The notes under the pieces were generated by a model. It searched no databases, was not told where the DNA came from, and was given only the letters and a program-made list of their open reading frames with translations. From Prevotellaceae bacterium UBA3627 (lineage in GTDB: Bacteria > Bacteroidota > Bacteroidia > Bacteroidales > Bacteroidaceae), in contig DFLE01000033.1 of NCBI GenBank assembly GCA_002373375.1, positions 1 to 59,090 of the forward strand: a stretch of 59,090 nt of DNA, read 5' to 3'. A program made the position numbers and the translations under genes. Below are positions 32,143-42,007 of the stretch, one piece after another. The first letter of the stretch is position 1; each line of letters starts with the position of its first letter.

Positions 32143-35100
32143 ATGTATTTATATGCAAAGAAAATATTGACCTGCATGGCGGCATTGACGTGCTGCGTGG
32201 CGGTGCTGTCTCTGACTGGAGGTAGCAGGGTGTGGACACCACTGACAGGACGCAGCCTGACAACGCAGAGCGGACTACCGTCAAACCGTATGAACGACAT
32301 GGTGCAGGACAGCACCGGATATATATGGCTTGGCACGTCAAACGGCTTGTGCCGGTATGACGGTTACGCAGTAGTGCCTTTCCATGCGGCTGATGCCGAT
32401 ACAAGAAGCCTTACCGACAACGTGGGCACGTTGCATCTTGACACACTGAACAGCTTGTTGTGGATAAGGTCGGCCACGTTCCACTATTCATGCCTTGACC
32501 TCAGGCAGGGACGCTACGTGGACTATGCGCCGGGATGTGACCACAGCAAGACGTTTGAGCGATTCGTGGCTGAGCCTGGCGGTATGTGGATGTATGAGGC
32601 AAAAGCAGGCATACGGCATGTTACATACGGCAACGGTGACTTTATATGTAAGGACTATACTCCCGGCAACGGACTGCCGGAGGGGTGCAAGGTGAAGCGC
32701 ATAGTCGTGGGAAACGGCAGTGTATGGGTACTCACTACTGACGGACTGCTGAGGCTGAATGCCAAGGGAGGTTTTGACATTCTGGCAAAAGACCATGACT
32801 TTATGATGGCTAACTCTTGGAGGAATGTGACGTTCTTCCTCACACGCAGCGGCAGGGTAATGGCTTTTGACAAGCACGGCAAGATGGTGCGCAATGTGAC
32901 TATTCCGCAGGGAATGGGCGACATGGGGGCGGTGAACGGTAACATGATATGGCAGGATCGTTGGCTTATAATGACACGCAATACGGTGGTGTCAATGGAC
33001 TGTCGCACTATGGAGTTCTCCGTGCCGGCGGATTTGCAGATGGACTACGGCATTGTGCTTGACAACCTTGACGGCAACCTGTGCGTGTCTGACAAGCTGG
33101 GTGCCTTCTGGCTCTTCATGAAGGACGGCAAGATGAGAAGAATGCAGTTGCTGAGGGAGGATGACATTAACATCAAGAGGAAGAGAAACTACTCTACCAT
33201 CATAGGTGATGATGGCAGATTCTACATCGCAACCTATGGCAACGGACTGTATATCTACGACCCCGTCAATGACCATACGGAGCACTTCTCGGCAAAAGAC
33301 CCGTACCCCATACTTGATACTGACTACCTTACCAACATACATAAGGACAGGGACGGCAACGTATGGATAGGACAGGAGGATGCCGGTGTGACCATGCTGA
33401 GGAGCAATCCGCTGGGAGATTATGGTATCATAATGCCCGACCCGCTGCATCAGGGTGAGAAGACAAATTTCATAACCCGGCTGAGACGGCGGTCTGACGG
33501 CAACATCCTGGTAACAACGAAAAGTCACCGCAGCTATGTGCTGGACGCTGACGGCACGTTCCACGCCACTACGGTAGCAGCCACGCCTGACAGCCACACA
33601 GACAGCCTTACCGATAAGCAGGGGCGTACATGGATAGCCACATGGGAGCAGGGACTGATAATGGCAACCAACAGTAAAGACGGGCAGCGTAAGCTGACTT
33701 ACCTGCTGACGCGCAGCATATCTGAAAGCCGCATCAATGCCTTGACAACCGACAAACACGGCAATCTGTGGGTGGCTACGTACAACGGCATCTACATAGC
33801 CGATATAAGCGCAACCCCCATATCCAACGCTTCCTTCAGGCATATAAGCATCAGCGACGGACTGCCTACCAACGATATAACATGCCTGGTGGCTGCAAGC
33901 GACGGCAGCGTATGGGCAGGTGGTGCCGGCTCGGGAGCCATAAGGTGTGTGATGAGGAAGGGAAAGACTGATATCAGCACCGTTTCTACCATGCACGGAC
34001 TGAGCAATGATAACGTACACTCTATAACCGAGGACCTGTATGGCAATATATGGGTTACTACCGACGAGGCGGTCTCTACCATCAGTCCTAAGACCATGAA
34101 GGCGGTGAACCATAGCGTTGGTACCAGTCTGCTGAACAGGTTATATTCTGACAATTGCGCGCTTACGCTGAGTGACGGCCGGCTGCTCTTCGGTACTCAT
34201 GACGGCATCACAGTCATAACTCCGCAAGACAAACCGATGGCGTCACCGCATAACTCCATGGCTCACATCACCGATGTCATCATTAACGGGGCATCTATAT
34301 ATAATAATGAGAAGTTCATCCACCTGCTCGGTAAAAGCAGTATCACACTGCCATACGACGAGAATACGGTGAGGCTGTGCTTCTCAGACTTCAACTATGC
34401 CAATGCGGGGCAGACGCTTTACCAGTTCTACCTTGAGGGCTATGACAAGACATGGCGCACTCCGTCATCACAAAACCATGTGGAGTATGGTAACCTGCCG
34501 CCAGGCTCCTACACCTTCCACCTGAGGCTGGATGGTGGTGCGGCAGAGACCATAATGGAGATACGTATTCGCCAGCCGTGGTATAACACCTGGTGGGCGT
34601 GGCTGCTGTATATCGGTGCTGTCACTGCCATAGTCACCATATTCTACCGTCACAAGAGACAGCAGATAGAGCTGCGTCAGCAGATGAGGATGGAGAAGGA
34701 GGTGGCTGATATGCGCATCAACCTGTTTACGCAGATAGCGCATGAGTTTCGTACGCCGCTCGCCATCATCAGCGGTGCCATAGACCGCATGGGCGAGGCT
34801 GCCACGCCGAGAAAGCAGCTGCAGACGGCGCAGAGGGGCGCGGTGAGGATGACACGACTGGTAAACCAGCTGATGGAGTTCAGGAAGATTGATACTGACA
34901 ACCTGCGACTGAAGGTGGAGCAGGGCGACATAGTAAGGTTCATACGTGATATATCACATGACTTCTGGAACATTGCCAATCAGAAAGAGATATCACTGAC
35001 ATTCCAGTCATCGGAGAAGTCGCTCCTTATGCCTTTTGACCGCCACATAGTTGATTCCATAACATATAACATAATAAGCAATGCCGTGAAATATACCCCT

Positions 35101-36246
35101 GACAAGGGTACCGTCAGCGTGCGCCTGAAGACCGACGGCAACAGGCTGTGCCTCATGGTTGACGACTCAGGACCGGGTATTGATGACGGCCGTCTGCCTG
35201 TGCTTTTCCAGCCTTTCATGCACGGTTTCGCATCGCAGGGCGGCATGGGCATCGGACTGTATACTGCCCATAAGATGGCTGTGACGCATAAGGGCAGCCT
35301 GACGTATCAGCGTTCCAGTTCCTTGGGCGGCGCGCGCTTTACACTCACCCTGCCGCTTGACGACAGCGCTTACTCTGCCGAGGACTACATGAGTGAGGGC
35401 TCTGCTGTCTCTGCCGTGACGAAACACGATGAGACGCCTATAATACACGAGATGTTGCCACAGGCGCTCAATGACCTGCACATAGCAGTGATAGAGGATG
35501 ACCCCGACATGCTGGAGCAGATAAAGTCTGAGATGGGGGTGTATTTCCATGTGGATGCCTATACCACTGGCAAGGACGGCTATGAGAGGGTATGTGAGAA
35601 TAAACCAGCGCTGCTTATCTGCGATGTCACGCTGCCCGATATGAGCGGCTACGACATAGTAAGGCAGCTGCGCAGCCATGCCGACACCATACTCATGCCT
35701 GTCATCATGCTCACAGCCCTTGATGATGACCACCACCGCATAAAGGGCTATGAGGCTGGGGCTGACGACTATATGGTGAAGCCGTGTAACTACCAGGTGC
35801 TGGCGGCAAGGACTGCTCAGCTCATAAAGTGGAACCGTGAGAGGATGGCTGCGCCTGCTGAGAGTCTGCAGACTGCCGCTGCCGCGCCGACGGATGTTGC
35901 GGAGCCTGTCATTACCAGTCGTGCCGACAAGCGTTTTGCTGAGCAGGTGGACCGTATCATAGAGCAGCACCTGGATGACTCTGACTTCTCTGTTGACCAG
36001 ATGGCTGAGATGCTGCACATAGGTCGCACCAAGCTCTTCGGAAAGATTAAGGAACTGAAGGGTATGTCGCCTAACAAACTGCTGGTGTCTGAGCGCATGA
36101 AGCGTGCTGCCGTGCTGCTTGATGATGTGTCGCTTAATATCTCAGAGGTGAGCTATAAGGTGGGCATAAAGGATGCCTCGTACTTCAACCGCTGCTTCAA
36201 GCAGTACTATGGCATGTCGCCTAAGCAGTACAGGGATAGGGGCTGA
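32143..36246 (+). CDS. Hybrid two-component system regulator (HTCS)
   Basis: I chose the ATG at 32143 (MYLYAKKILTCMAALTCC); an ATG 15 codons upstream lies before the predicted transcript start. The 1367 residues hold a signal segment, two-component propeller repeats (about 30-700), a Y_Y_Y domain (about 720-810), a membrane helix (about 816-836), a histidine kinase with His867 in FTQIAHEFRTP and NIISNAVKYTPD, a receiver with Asp1161 in LLICDVTLPDMSGYD, and an AraC-type DNA-binding domain (about 1265-1367). Such proteins sense oligosaccharides in the periplasm and switch on polysaccharide-use genes. Neighbours suggest a pectin fragment as signal. All key residues are intact. Confidence 0.95.
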   Translation: MYLYAKKILTCMAALTCCVAVLSLTGGSRVWTPLTGRSLTTQSGLPSNRMNDMVQDSTGYIWLGTSNGLCRYDGYAVVPFHAADADTRSLTDNVGTLHLDTLNSLLWIRSATFHYSCLDLRQGRYVDYAPGCDHSKTFERFVAEPGGMWMYEAKAGIRHVTYGNGDFICKDYTPGNGLPEGCKVKRIVVGNGSVWVLTTDGLLRLNAKGGFDILAKDHDFMMANSWRNVTFFLTRSGRVMAFDKHGKMVRNVTIPQGMGDMGAVNGNMIWQDRWLIMTRNTVVSMDCRTMEFSVPADLQMDYGIVLDNLDGNLCVSDKLGAFWLFMKDGKMRRMQLLREDDINIKRKRNYSTIIGDDGRFYIATYGNGLYIYDPVNDHTEHFSAKDPYPILDTDYLTNIHKDRDGNVWIGQEDAGVTMLRSNPLGDYGIIMPDPLHQGEKTNFITRLRRRSDGNILVTTKSHRSYVLDADGTFHATTVAATPDSHTDSLTDKQGRTWIATWEQGLIMATNSKDGQRKLTYLLTRSISESRINALTTDKHGNLWVATYNGIYIADISATPISNASFRHISISDGLPTNDITCLVAASDGSVWAGGAGSGAIRCVMRKGKTDISTVSTMHGLSNDNVHSITEDLYGNIWVTTDEAVSTISPKTMKAVNHSVGTSLLNRLYSDNCALTLSDGRLLFGTHDGITVITPQDKPMASPHNSMAHITDVIINGASIYNNEKFIHLLGKSSITLPYDENTVRLCFSDFNYANAGQTLYQFYLEGYDKTWRTPSSQNHVEYGNLPPGSYTFHLRLDGGAAETIMEIRIRQPWYNTWWAWLLYIGAVTAIVTIFYRHKRQQIELRQQMRMEKEVADMRINLFTQIAHEFRTPLAIISGAIDRMGEAATPRKQLQTAQRGAVRMTRLVNQLMEFRKIDTDNLRLKVEQGDIVRFIRDISHDFWNIANQKEISLTFQSSEKSLLMPFDRHIVDSITYNIISNAVKYTPDKGTVSVRLKTDGNRLCLMVDDSGPGIDDGRLPVLFQPFMHGFASQGGMGIGLYTAHKMAVTHKGSLTYQRSSSLGGARFTLTLPLDDSAYSAEDYMSEGSAVSAVTKHDETPIIHEMLPQALNDLHIAVIEDDPDMLEQIKSEMGVYFHVDAYTTGKDGYERVCENKPALLICDVTLPDMSGYDIVRQLRSHADTILMPVIMLTALDDDHHRIKGYEAGADDYMVKPCNYQVLAARTAQLIKWNRERMAAPAESLQTAAAAPTDVAEPVITSRADKRFAEQVDRIIEQHLDDSDFSVDQMAEMLHIGRTKLFGKIKELKGMSPNKLLVSERMKRAAVLLDDVSLNISEVSYKVGIKDASYFNRCFKQYYGMSPKQYRDRG

Positions 36247-36250
36247 CGTG

Positions 36251-36329
36251 GTACTTCGTAAGTTATGAGTTTTGAGTTGCCTTCATCCTTCAAACCTTCA
36301 ACCTTCAACCCTTCATCTTTATTCCAATC
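36251..36329. repeat. Interspersed purine-rich repeat, intergenic copy
   Basis: Starts with GTACTTCGTAAGTTATGAGT, continues with GAGTTGCCTTCATCCTTCAA and ends ATTCCAATC. The same blocks in the same order form the 108-bp insert in the GH2 gene at 43166-43273. It lies 5 bases after the regulator gene. Confidence 0.8.
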
Positions 36330-36358
36330 TTGTTTCAAAGAAAAACTCTTTGATGCTC

Positions 36359-36640
36359 TACGGATTCAAGGATTCAGGGATTTAAGTTACAGAAAGGGGG
36401 AAGGAGCAACTATCCCTAAATCCTAAAATCCTTAGAGAATATTCTTCGTTTAGTCTAAGGATTCAAGGATTTAAGGATAAAGCCAGAGTCGAGGTGCAGA
36501 CAGAAGGAATAATCCTAAAATCCCTAAATCCTTAGACAAATCTGTCTTCTGAAAATCATTCTATGGATTCAAGGATTAAAGGAGTTAAGTTACGGAAAGG
36601 GGAAGGAACAACAATCCCCAAATCCTAAAATCCTTAGACA
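36359..36640. repeat. Composite of 80-bp direct repeats
   Basis: 36359-36437 and 36562-36640 are near-identical, each beginning with a GGATTCAAGGATT block and ending with TCCTAAAATCCTTAGA. A shorter related pair lies between them (CTAAGGATTCAAGGATTTAA near 36458; ATCCTAAAATCCCTAAATCC near 36507). The two ends of each unit are partly complementary, so each can fold back. It directly precedes the long repeat copy C. Confidence 0.75.
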
Positions 36641-36643
36641 AAA

Positions 36644-37025
36644 CGGACTACATAGAATAGGACATTTTTGTCATTGCTTGATTAAAATCATGTCAACGGA
36701 AAAATTCAAAATAGGAGAGAATAAGGGGTGAAAAACGGAAAAAGGATGCGAAAATCAATGATTTCGCACCCTTTTTTTCGTGAAAGCATAACTTTTACGA
36801 TGAGAAAGCATAGCTTTCACATCGTCATTCGATAGCTTTTATGCCCTAGAAGCATAGCTTTTACAACGCAAAAACTACTGTTTTTTATGCTTTTTCAGAA
36901 CCTGCTGCTGATTATCAGGTAGTTACAACCCTCCGTAGATTTCGCTGTAGCAAACCAGCAGGAAATAATTTTGAAATATCGCAAGCATGAGGCGTTAACG
37001 GAAAGCCCCGGATAGGACAAAATCG
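36644..37025 (+). repeat. Long dispersed repeat, copy C (382 bp)
   Basis: Matches copy A (15063-15445) along its whole length in the same orientation, including the GGATGCGAAA/TTTCGCACCC hairpin region and the AAAGCATAGCTTT-type palindromes. Hairpin arms differ between the copies at some paired positions. It ends about 90 bases before the stop of the truncated nuclease gene. Confidence 0.85.
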
Positions 37026-37112
37026 ATATTAGGAGACATTTTATTATCATAGTGGGGGCAAGAATTATCATAATTGCCACAGATATCAGATTTACACAGT
37101 TTCCCCTTTTTA

Positions 37113-37943
37113 TTATATTGATTCTAACATTTGCTTAAATTCTTCCTCTGTTGGCAAATATAGTTTGTATCTCGATGCGAATATCTGTTTGCCTTCATTC
37201 AGTACAGAATATTTCACGATAGCCTCGCTTTTTTGTGAACAAAGAATGATTCCAAGAGTAGGATTGTCATCCTCATTCCGGTATAGAGCATCGAACATGC
37301 GGATGTAACTATCCATTTGCCCTACATCTTCATGGGTGAGTTTACCCAGTTTAAGGTCTATCAAAACATGACATTTCAAAATGCTATGATAGAATACAAG
37401 ATCAACGTAGAAGTCATCTTCATCATAGCGCATCCGTTTCTGTCGTGCTACAAAGCAGAAACCGCGTCCAAGCTCCAACAGGAATTGTTGCAGGTGGTCA
37501 ATCAATGCCTGTTCAATGTCACTCTCTCTAAGTGCAGGATACTCTTTCAAATTAAGGAATTCCAATACAAACGGGTCATGAATAAACTGTTCAGGCTTCA
37601 GTTCACTCATCTTTTGTTTTGCTTCAGCAACAACAGGAGCCTTATCCTTGCTTGCTAATAACCGTTCATAATAGAGTGTTGATATTTGCCTGTCCATCTG
37701 GCGTGTGCTCCAGACACTGTCTGCCGCTTCATTCATATACCATATTCGGGCTTGCTCATTCTCCACACTTATAAGTCGGCGATAATGTGACCATGTCAAT
37801 TCGTGACGCAGTGTGTCACGAATTGGAAAACATCTGTAAAACAGGCGCATATAGCGTAGATTACTTTCGTCAAATCCTTTTCCGAATTCAACAGAAAGTT
37901 TTGCCGCCAGTTCTTTTAGTAAGCCCTTTCCGTAATCTGCTCT
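37113..37943 (-). pseudogene. 5'-truncated PDDEXK nuclease (DUF1016/YhcG family)
   Basis: The reading frame from about 37943 leftwards encodes RADYGKGLLKELAAKL, then FGKGFDESNLRYMRLFYRC, HELTWSHYRRLI and VWSTRQMDRQI, then a PDDEXK core (YVDLVFYHSILKCHVLIDLK) typical of DUF1016. The first in-frame ATG is at 37850, well inside the family homology, giving 245 residues. The normal N-terminal segment is missing, and homology starts exactly at the stop codon of the neighbouring gene. DUF1016 proteins often sit in restriction loci. A shortened product could still be made. Confidence 0.7.
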
Positions 37944-38671
37944 TAATTTACATACTTCTCGTAGATATGCTTCTCCCCAAGATAAATAAACCCAAGAACT
38001 TTGTCGTAGTATTTATCATGGAAATCTCTTTTATAATTCATATACCGTCCTTTCATAGAAAAGTGTTCTGTTTGTGAAAACTCGCGATAGTATTTGTACA
38101 AATATGCATAACCACAAAACTCTTTTGATGATTTAAGAATATCGAACATAACTTTGGGAGAGGACTTATACTGTATTCCATTAATTATAAGATTCCCCTT
38201 CTTTTTTATCCACGGTTCACCCTTCGCGGAACTTAAACAATCTTTCAAATCATCAAAGATATCAACTTGGTACTTTTCTTTTAATTTATTAAAGTCGTCA
38301 GTTTCGTCAGGATGAAACATCGACCGAATTTCAATATCTGTATTAAGTGCACTTTCTAAAGCATCAACAAACTTCAAATTATCAATAAGAATAAAGTCAT
38401 CAATTTGTTCTTCATCAACAAGCAAGAATATCAGAGAAGTCATCAAATCTGTTATGATGCTTCGATATAATAGATTGATAGGACCATACAAAACACCATA
38501 TTGTTTATATGGAATGAAATGAATCGCATTCATTGACACCCTTATTTTTCTTGCTAGCTCATTTAATGCGAGGAAGCGTTTAGAGTTGGTTTCTTTGTAT
38601 TTTCTTTCAGTTAAACCATGAACTTTCTCGACATAACTGAGAGCAGCATTAAACAATTTACTTTCTACCAT
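37943..38671 (-). CDS. Unknown protein in the restriction-modification operon
   Basis: The 242-residue protein has no signal peptide and is mostly helical and charged. A hydrophobic stretch (LYRSIITDLMTSLIFLLV, about 68-85) recalls HEPN or DUF5677-like helical bundles, but I cannot assign it. The gene lies 2 bases downstream of the type II enzyme, so it is co-transcribed and probably part of the same defence unit. Its stop coincides with the start of the truncated nuclease homology. It is AT-rich compared with the surrounding core genes. Confidence 0.7.
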   Translation of the reverse strand: MVESKLFNAALSYVEKVHGLTERKYKETNSKRFLALNELARKIRVSMNAIHFIPYKQYGVLYGPINLLYRSIITDLMTSLIFLLVDEEQIDDFILIDNLKFVDALESALNTDIEIRSMFHPDETDDFNKLKEKYQVDIFDDLKDCLSSAKGEPWIKKKGNLIINGIQYKSSPKVMFDILKSSKEFCGYAYLYKYYREFSQTEHFSMKGRYMNYKRDFHDKYYDKVLGFIYLGEKHIYEKYVN

Positions 38672-38673
38672 GC

Positions 38674-41601
38674 TTACTTTGTCTTTTCCTTATACAACTT
38701 AAACAATTCTGCCACACGTTGGCTTTCTGTAAAGGTGGGCTTCACCGGGAAGCCGTAGGCTTGCATTACGGCACGGTCGTTCTCCTGATGGGCCTTGCGA
38801 AGCTCCACGGGCATGGTTACTTCATCATACAAATCTGCCATGGAAGCATCAGGGTATTTAGCACGAGCGTCAAGAATTGCCTGTGCCGTCTGTTCTATCT
38901 TCGCTTTCTGCGTCTCTGTTGGATTTGGCCATGGGAATGTGTTATAAACTTGTTCTTTACTGTAACGATAACGCATTTCTAATCGACCACACACCACTCT
39001 CATCCATGTCATATGAACGTTTGATGTAAGAACACCAAAATGATAGAGAGTTGCATTAGGTATTATCTGAACGGCATTGGAGGAAATCACATCTGATTTC
39101 ATAAAGCCGATGGGCACATATTGCCTTCGCTCTGATGAAACAGAAGGAACTAACAGATAATCCTCACCTTCCGGCTGTGTGATTTGCGCAAATAAGTGTG
39201 GTACTTTTGCGTAGCCCTGTGTGGTCTTAGCTGAAGATGCCAGTCTGAACTCACGAACAGCCTGTACCCGATCATACAGAATCTTGCTCTGTTTGATATC
39301 TGCGGGTTGAGCATTGCAAAGCCAGAGGCAATAGCGGGATTTCTGTTTTATGAACTCCTCTGCGCCAATATAAGGACGTATCCATTTCACAAGTGCAGGC
39401 TCCTGCCTGACCAGCAAGTTCTTTTCCTCTTCTGTCAATACAAAATGTCCACCATCACGAGGCTGATTGCCGAAGTTCATCTGAGGAACATCGCAAAGCG
39501 GAGTCTTTTGGCTGACGGCAAACGTATCGTCGCCTTCAAACAGATAAGGGCTGATATTGCTAACCTGCTGCTTCTGGCCACTTGGCATAAATAGATATTT
39601 GCTTTTTACTTCATCAGTACTAAAACCAATGATAACACAGTGAACGGCAGCTTTCTCGCTGGCCTCACTATTCCACTTGAATGTCTGATAAGCATAATTG
39701 ATTTTTACATGGTAGTCATTGAAAAGAACATTCCAAAGAATAGGCACTTGAGAACCCTGACAAATACTGTTTGTTGAGACGAAGCCAGTCCTTGTGTGAG
39801 AGTTTTGCATGAGTTGGGCGGCCTTTTTATACCAACAACACACATAGTCAAGATCTTGCACGTCCTTAATTTTCCCAAACAATCTCTCAACATCTTTCTT
39901 TTGTGAACTTCCTTGTGCCATCATCCTGGCTCCTACAAACGGTGGATTTCCAATAATGTAGTCGTAACTCACTTGATAACGCTCTTTGTTCGGCTTAACC
40001 TCACTGTCGAAGTAGTGGGATACAACATTGACCTCGTCATAGTCTACAACAGGTTCGCTTGCCACCTGTGGTTTAGGATCAATAATCAAATGCACATTAT
40101 TGGCATGAATAGTGGGAATGTTCGAAGGAATTTCTATAACGTCCCAGTCCATCCGCAAGGCATTACCTTCACGAATATTATGATACGGCTTCAACGGCAG
40201 GAAATCAATATCGCGACGGATTATCTTCTCTGTCTCACGAAGCATCTGAGCCTCAGAAATCCATAGGGCCGTTGTGGCTACGGTCACTGCAAAGTCGTTG
40301 ATCTCTATACCATAGAACTGCTGAATGCTCACTTTGACTGGGTTCACTTCCTCAAAGCCGAGAAATGCCTGACCGTGATAGCGTTCACGGATGCACTCAT
40401 TCTCCAAGCGACGGAGTGAAAGATAAGTCTCGGTAAGGAAGTTGCCTGAACCACACGCAGGGTCAAGGAAAGTCAGCGAGGCCAAGCGGTCTTGGTAAGC
40501 GTCAAGTTTCTTCTGCCGTTGCCGCTCAACTTTTTCTTCCAGTATCTCGTCCAATTCATGGCGGAGATCATTCAAGAAAAGAGGGTCGATGACTTTATGT
40601 ATGTTCTCAATGGAAGTGTAGTGCATGCCACCACTCCTTCGTGTCTCAGGATTAAGTGTGCTCTCAAATACCGCTCCAAAGATAGTTGGCGATATTTCCG
40701 ACCAATCGAAGTCAAGGCTGGCATTCTGTAAAAGAGCAGCCTTAAGTTCTTCGGTGAACTGAGGAATTTCTATTTCCTCTTCAAACAGTCCTCCGTTAGT
40801 GTAGGGGAAGGCTTTTAAATCGTCTTTAAGATACCTACTACGCTTCTCTGGCGGTGTGTTCAATACTTCAAAGAGGTCACGCAAAGCACGGCGCATATCC
40901 TCGGCCTCATAGCGAACAAGGAAATCATGAAACTGCTCATGCGTGAAGATTCCTGCGTCCTCAGCATAAAGACAGAACACAATGCGGACACATAGGATAT
41001 TGAGCCAACGGAGTGCTTCGGGGCTATTATCATCGTATTGCTTCAAAAGAGCCTCATAAATCTTGCCAACTATCTCACCAGCTTCCTTTGACACCTTTAT
41101 TTCCTTGCTAAGATGCTCGTTCTTGGCATCAACAAGGAACATTAGGCGGTAATACTCTTTACCCAAATTCTCCAAGAGTATCTGCTCTGGTTCATTGTTG
41201 GGCTGCTCCATGTCATAAACCAGGAACTCGGAGAAGTTACAGGTGACAATCCAACGAGGATGTTCAGAAACAGGAAGCGATACTACATAACGGCGAGCCT
41301 GTTGGAACGGATTAAGCAATGAGCCGTCACTTTGACGGATGCCAGCACGCAAATCCTTTCCCAACGATTTCTGCTCTATCAGAACTTTGGTGGAACGGAT
41401 GCGGCCATCTATAAAGTTGGAGGCATCTACCATTCGATGGTCTTCAAATGTGATAAAGCCATCCGATGGTGTTTCAATGCCAAAGACATTTATAAGCAAG
41501 TCAATCCAAAAGGGTTGCGACTCACCCCTCTCATATCCTCTACCTTTCCACCGCTCTGCAAATTCAGCAGCAGCCATAGCCATTTGTTTCTCTGTTTTCA
41601 T
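38674..41601 (-). CDS. MmeI-like type IIG/IIL restriction-modification enzyme
   Basis: A 975-residue single-chain enzyme. An N-terminal nuclease motif (Asp65 ... Glu76-Gln-Lys78 in DGRIRSTKVLIEQKS) is followed by a helical connector, an adenine-specific methyltransferase with motif I LDPACGSGNFL (about residue 378) and motif IV NPPF (about 549), and a C-terminal target-recognition domain (about 650-900). Such enzymes cut and methylate with the same polypeptide and methylate one strand of the site. The specificity cannot be read from the sequence. It heads a three-part minus-strand locus and has two similar palindrome-like sites upstream. Confidence 0.88.
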   Translation of the reverse strand: MKTEKQMAMAAAEFAERWKGRGYERGESQPFWIDLLINVFGIETPSDGFITFEDHRMVDASNFIDGRIRSTKVLIEQKSLGKDLRAGIRQSDGSLLNPFQQARRYVVSLPVSEHPRWIVTCNFSEFLVYDMEQPNNEPEQILLENLGKEYYRLMFLVDAKNEHLSKEIKVSKEAGEIVGKIYEALLKQYDDNSPEALRWLNILCVRIVFCLYAEDAGIFTHEQFHDFLVRYEAEDMRRALRDLFEVLNTPPEKRSRYLKDDLKAFPYTNGGLFEEEIEIPQFTEELKAALLQNASLDFDWSEISPTIFGAVFESTLNPETRRSGGMHYTSIENIHKVIDPLFLNDLRHELDEILEEKVERQRQKKLDAYQDRLASLTFLDPACGSGNFLTETYLSLRRLENECIRERYHGQAFLGFEEVNPVKVSIQQFYGIEINDFAVTVATTALWISEAQMLRETEKIIRRDIDFLPLKPYHNIREGNALRMDWDVIEIPSNIPTIHANNVHLIIDPKPQVASEPVVDYDEVNVVSHYFDSEVKPNKERYQVSYDYIIGNPPFVGARMMAQGSSQKKDVERLFGKIKDVQDLDYVCCWYKKAAQLMQNSHTRTGFVSTNSICQGSQVPILWNVLFNDYHVKINYAYQTFKWNSEASEKAAVHCVIIGFSTDEVKSKYLFMPSGQKQQVSNISPYLFEGDDTFAVSQKTPLCDVPQMNFGNQPRDGGHFVLTEEEKNLLVRQEPALVKWIRPYIGAEEFIKQKSRYCLWLCNAQPADIKQSKILYDRVQAVREFRLASSAKTTQGYAKVPHLFAQITQPEGEDYLLVPSVSSERRQYVPIGFMKSDVISSNAVQIIPNATLYHFGVLTSNVHMTWMRVVCGRLEMRYRYSKEQVYNTFPWPNPTETQKAKIEQTAQAILDARAKYPDASMADLYDEVTMPVELRKAHQENDRAVMQAYGFPVKPTFTESQRVAELFKLYKEKTK

Positions 41602-41726
41602 ATCGCTTGCCTTAGGGTTTCATATTACACTTATTTTCGGCTACAAATTTACTCAATTGTATTGAGTATTTGGCAGAAATAGTACAAAAAATGCTAAAAT
41701 TGAGAAGATTTAATGAAATAATCATA

Positions 41727-41816
41727 ACTCATGCAAATATTTTTGCGTCAGTATTACTTAAATCTGCCGCAAATATACTAAATAGCATTGACTCAAGCGA
41801 ATATTTTTGCGTGAGT
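41727..41816 (-). promoter_or_regulatory. Pair of similar 26-bp sites upstream of the restriction enzyme gene
   Basis: 41727-41752 (ACTCATGCAAATATTTTTGC...) and 41791-41816 (ACTCAAGCGAATATTTTTGC...) are alike, 64 bases apart. The second is an imperfect palindrome (ACTCAAGC with GCGTGAGT around an AT centre). A third weak version (GCCGCAAATATA) lies at 41766. They could be operators controlling expression of the restriction enzyme. No other gene is seen in 41602-41890. Confidence 0.45.
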
Positions 41817-41901
41817 TGGACCAATTTTAATTATTTTTATCGCTATATACCCTGAAGCAGAGCAATTTTTCCCATATAAAAAATTTCTTTGAAAAAACAG
41901 A

Positions 41902-41940
41902 ACGCGCTCGGCAACACTTTCGTCACCGAGCGCGTTTTTT
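41902..41940. terminator. Terminator downstream of the GH2 gene
   Basis: ACGCGCTCGG (41902-41911) pairs perfectly with CCGAGCGCGT (41926-41935). T-runs occur on both strands (TTTTTT to the right, CTGTTTTTTC on the minus strand), so it can stop the leftward GH2 transcript and shield the restriction locus. Confidence 0.85.
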
Positions 41941-42007
41941 AGATTATCTGTGCAAATCAATGCAAACTGATCGTAAAATAAACGTAAAGTCAGCTCTATC
42001 CGTGCAA

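Noticed and set aside
32992..34113. Long open frame (373 codons) on the minus strand
   Set aside because: It lies antisense inside the HTCS gene, has low-complexity His/Tyr/Val content with no domain, and is explained by codon bias of the real gene. The same applies to the antisense frames at 35167-36018, 28964-29674 and 20284-20871.
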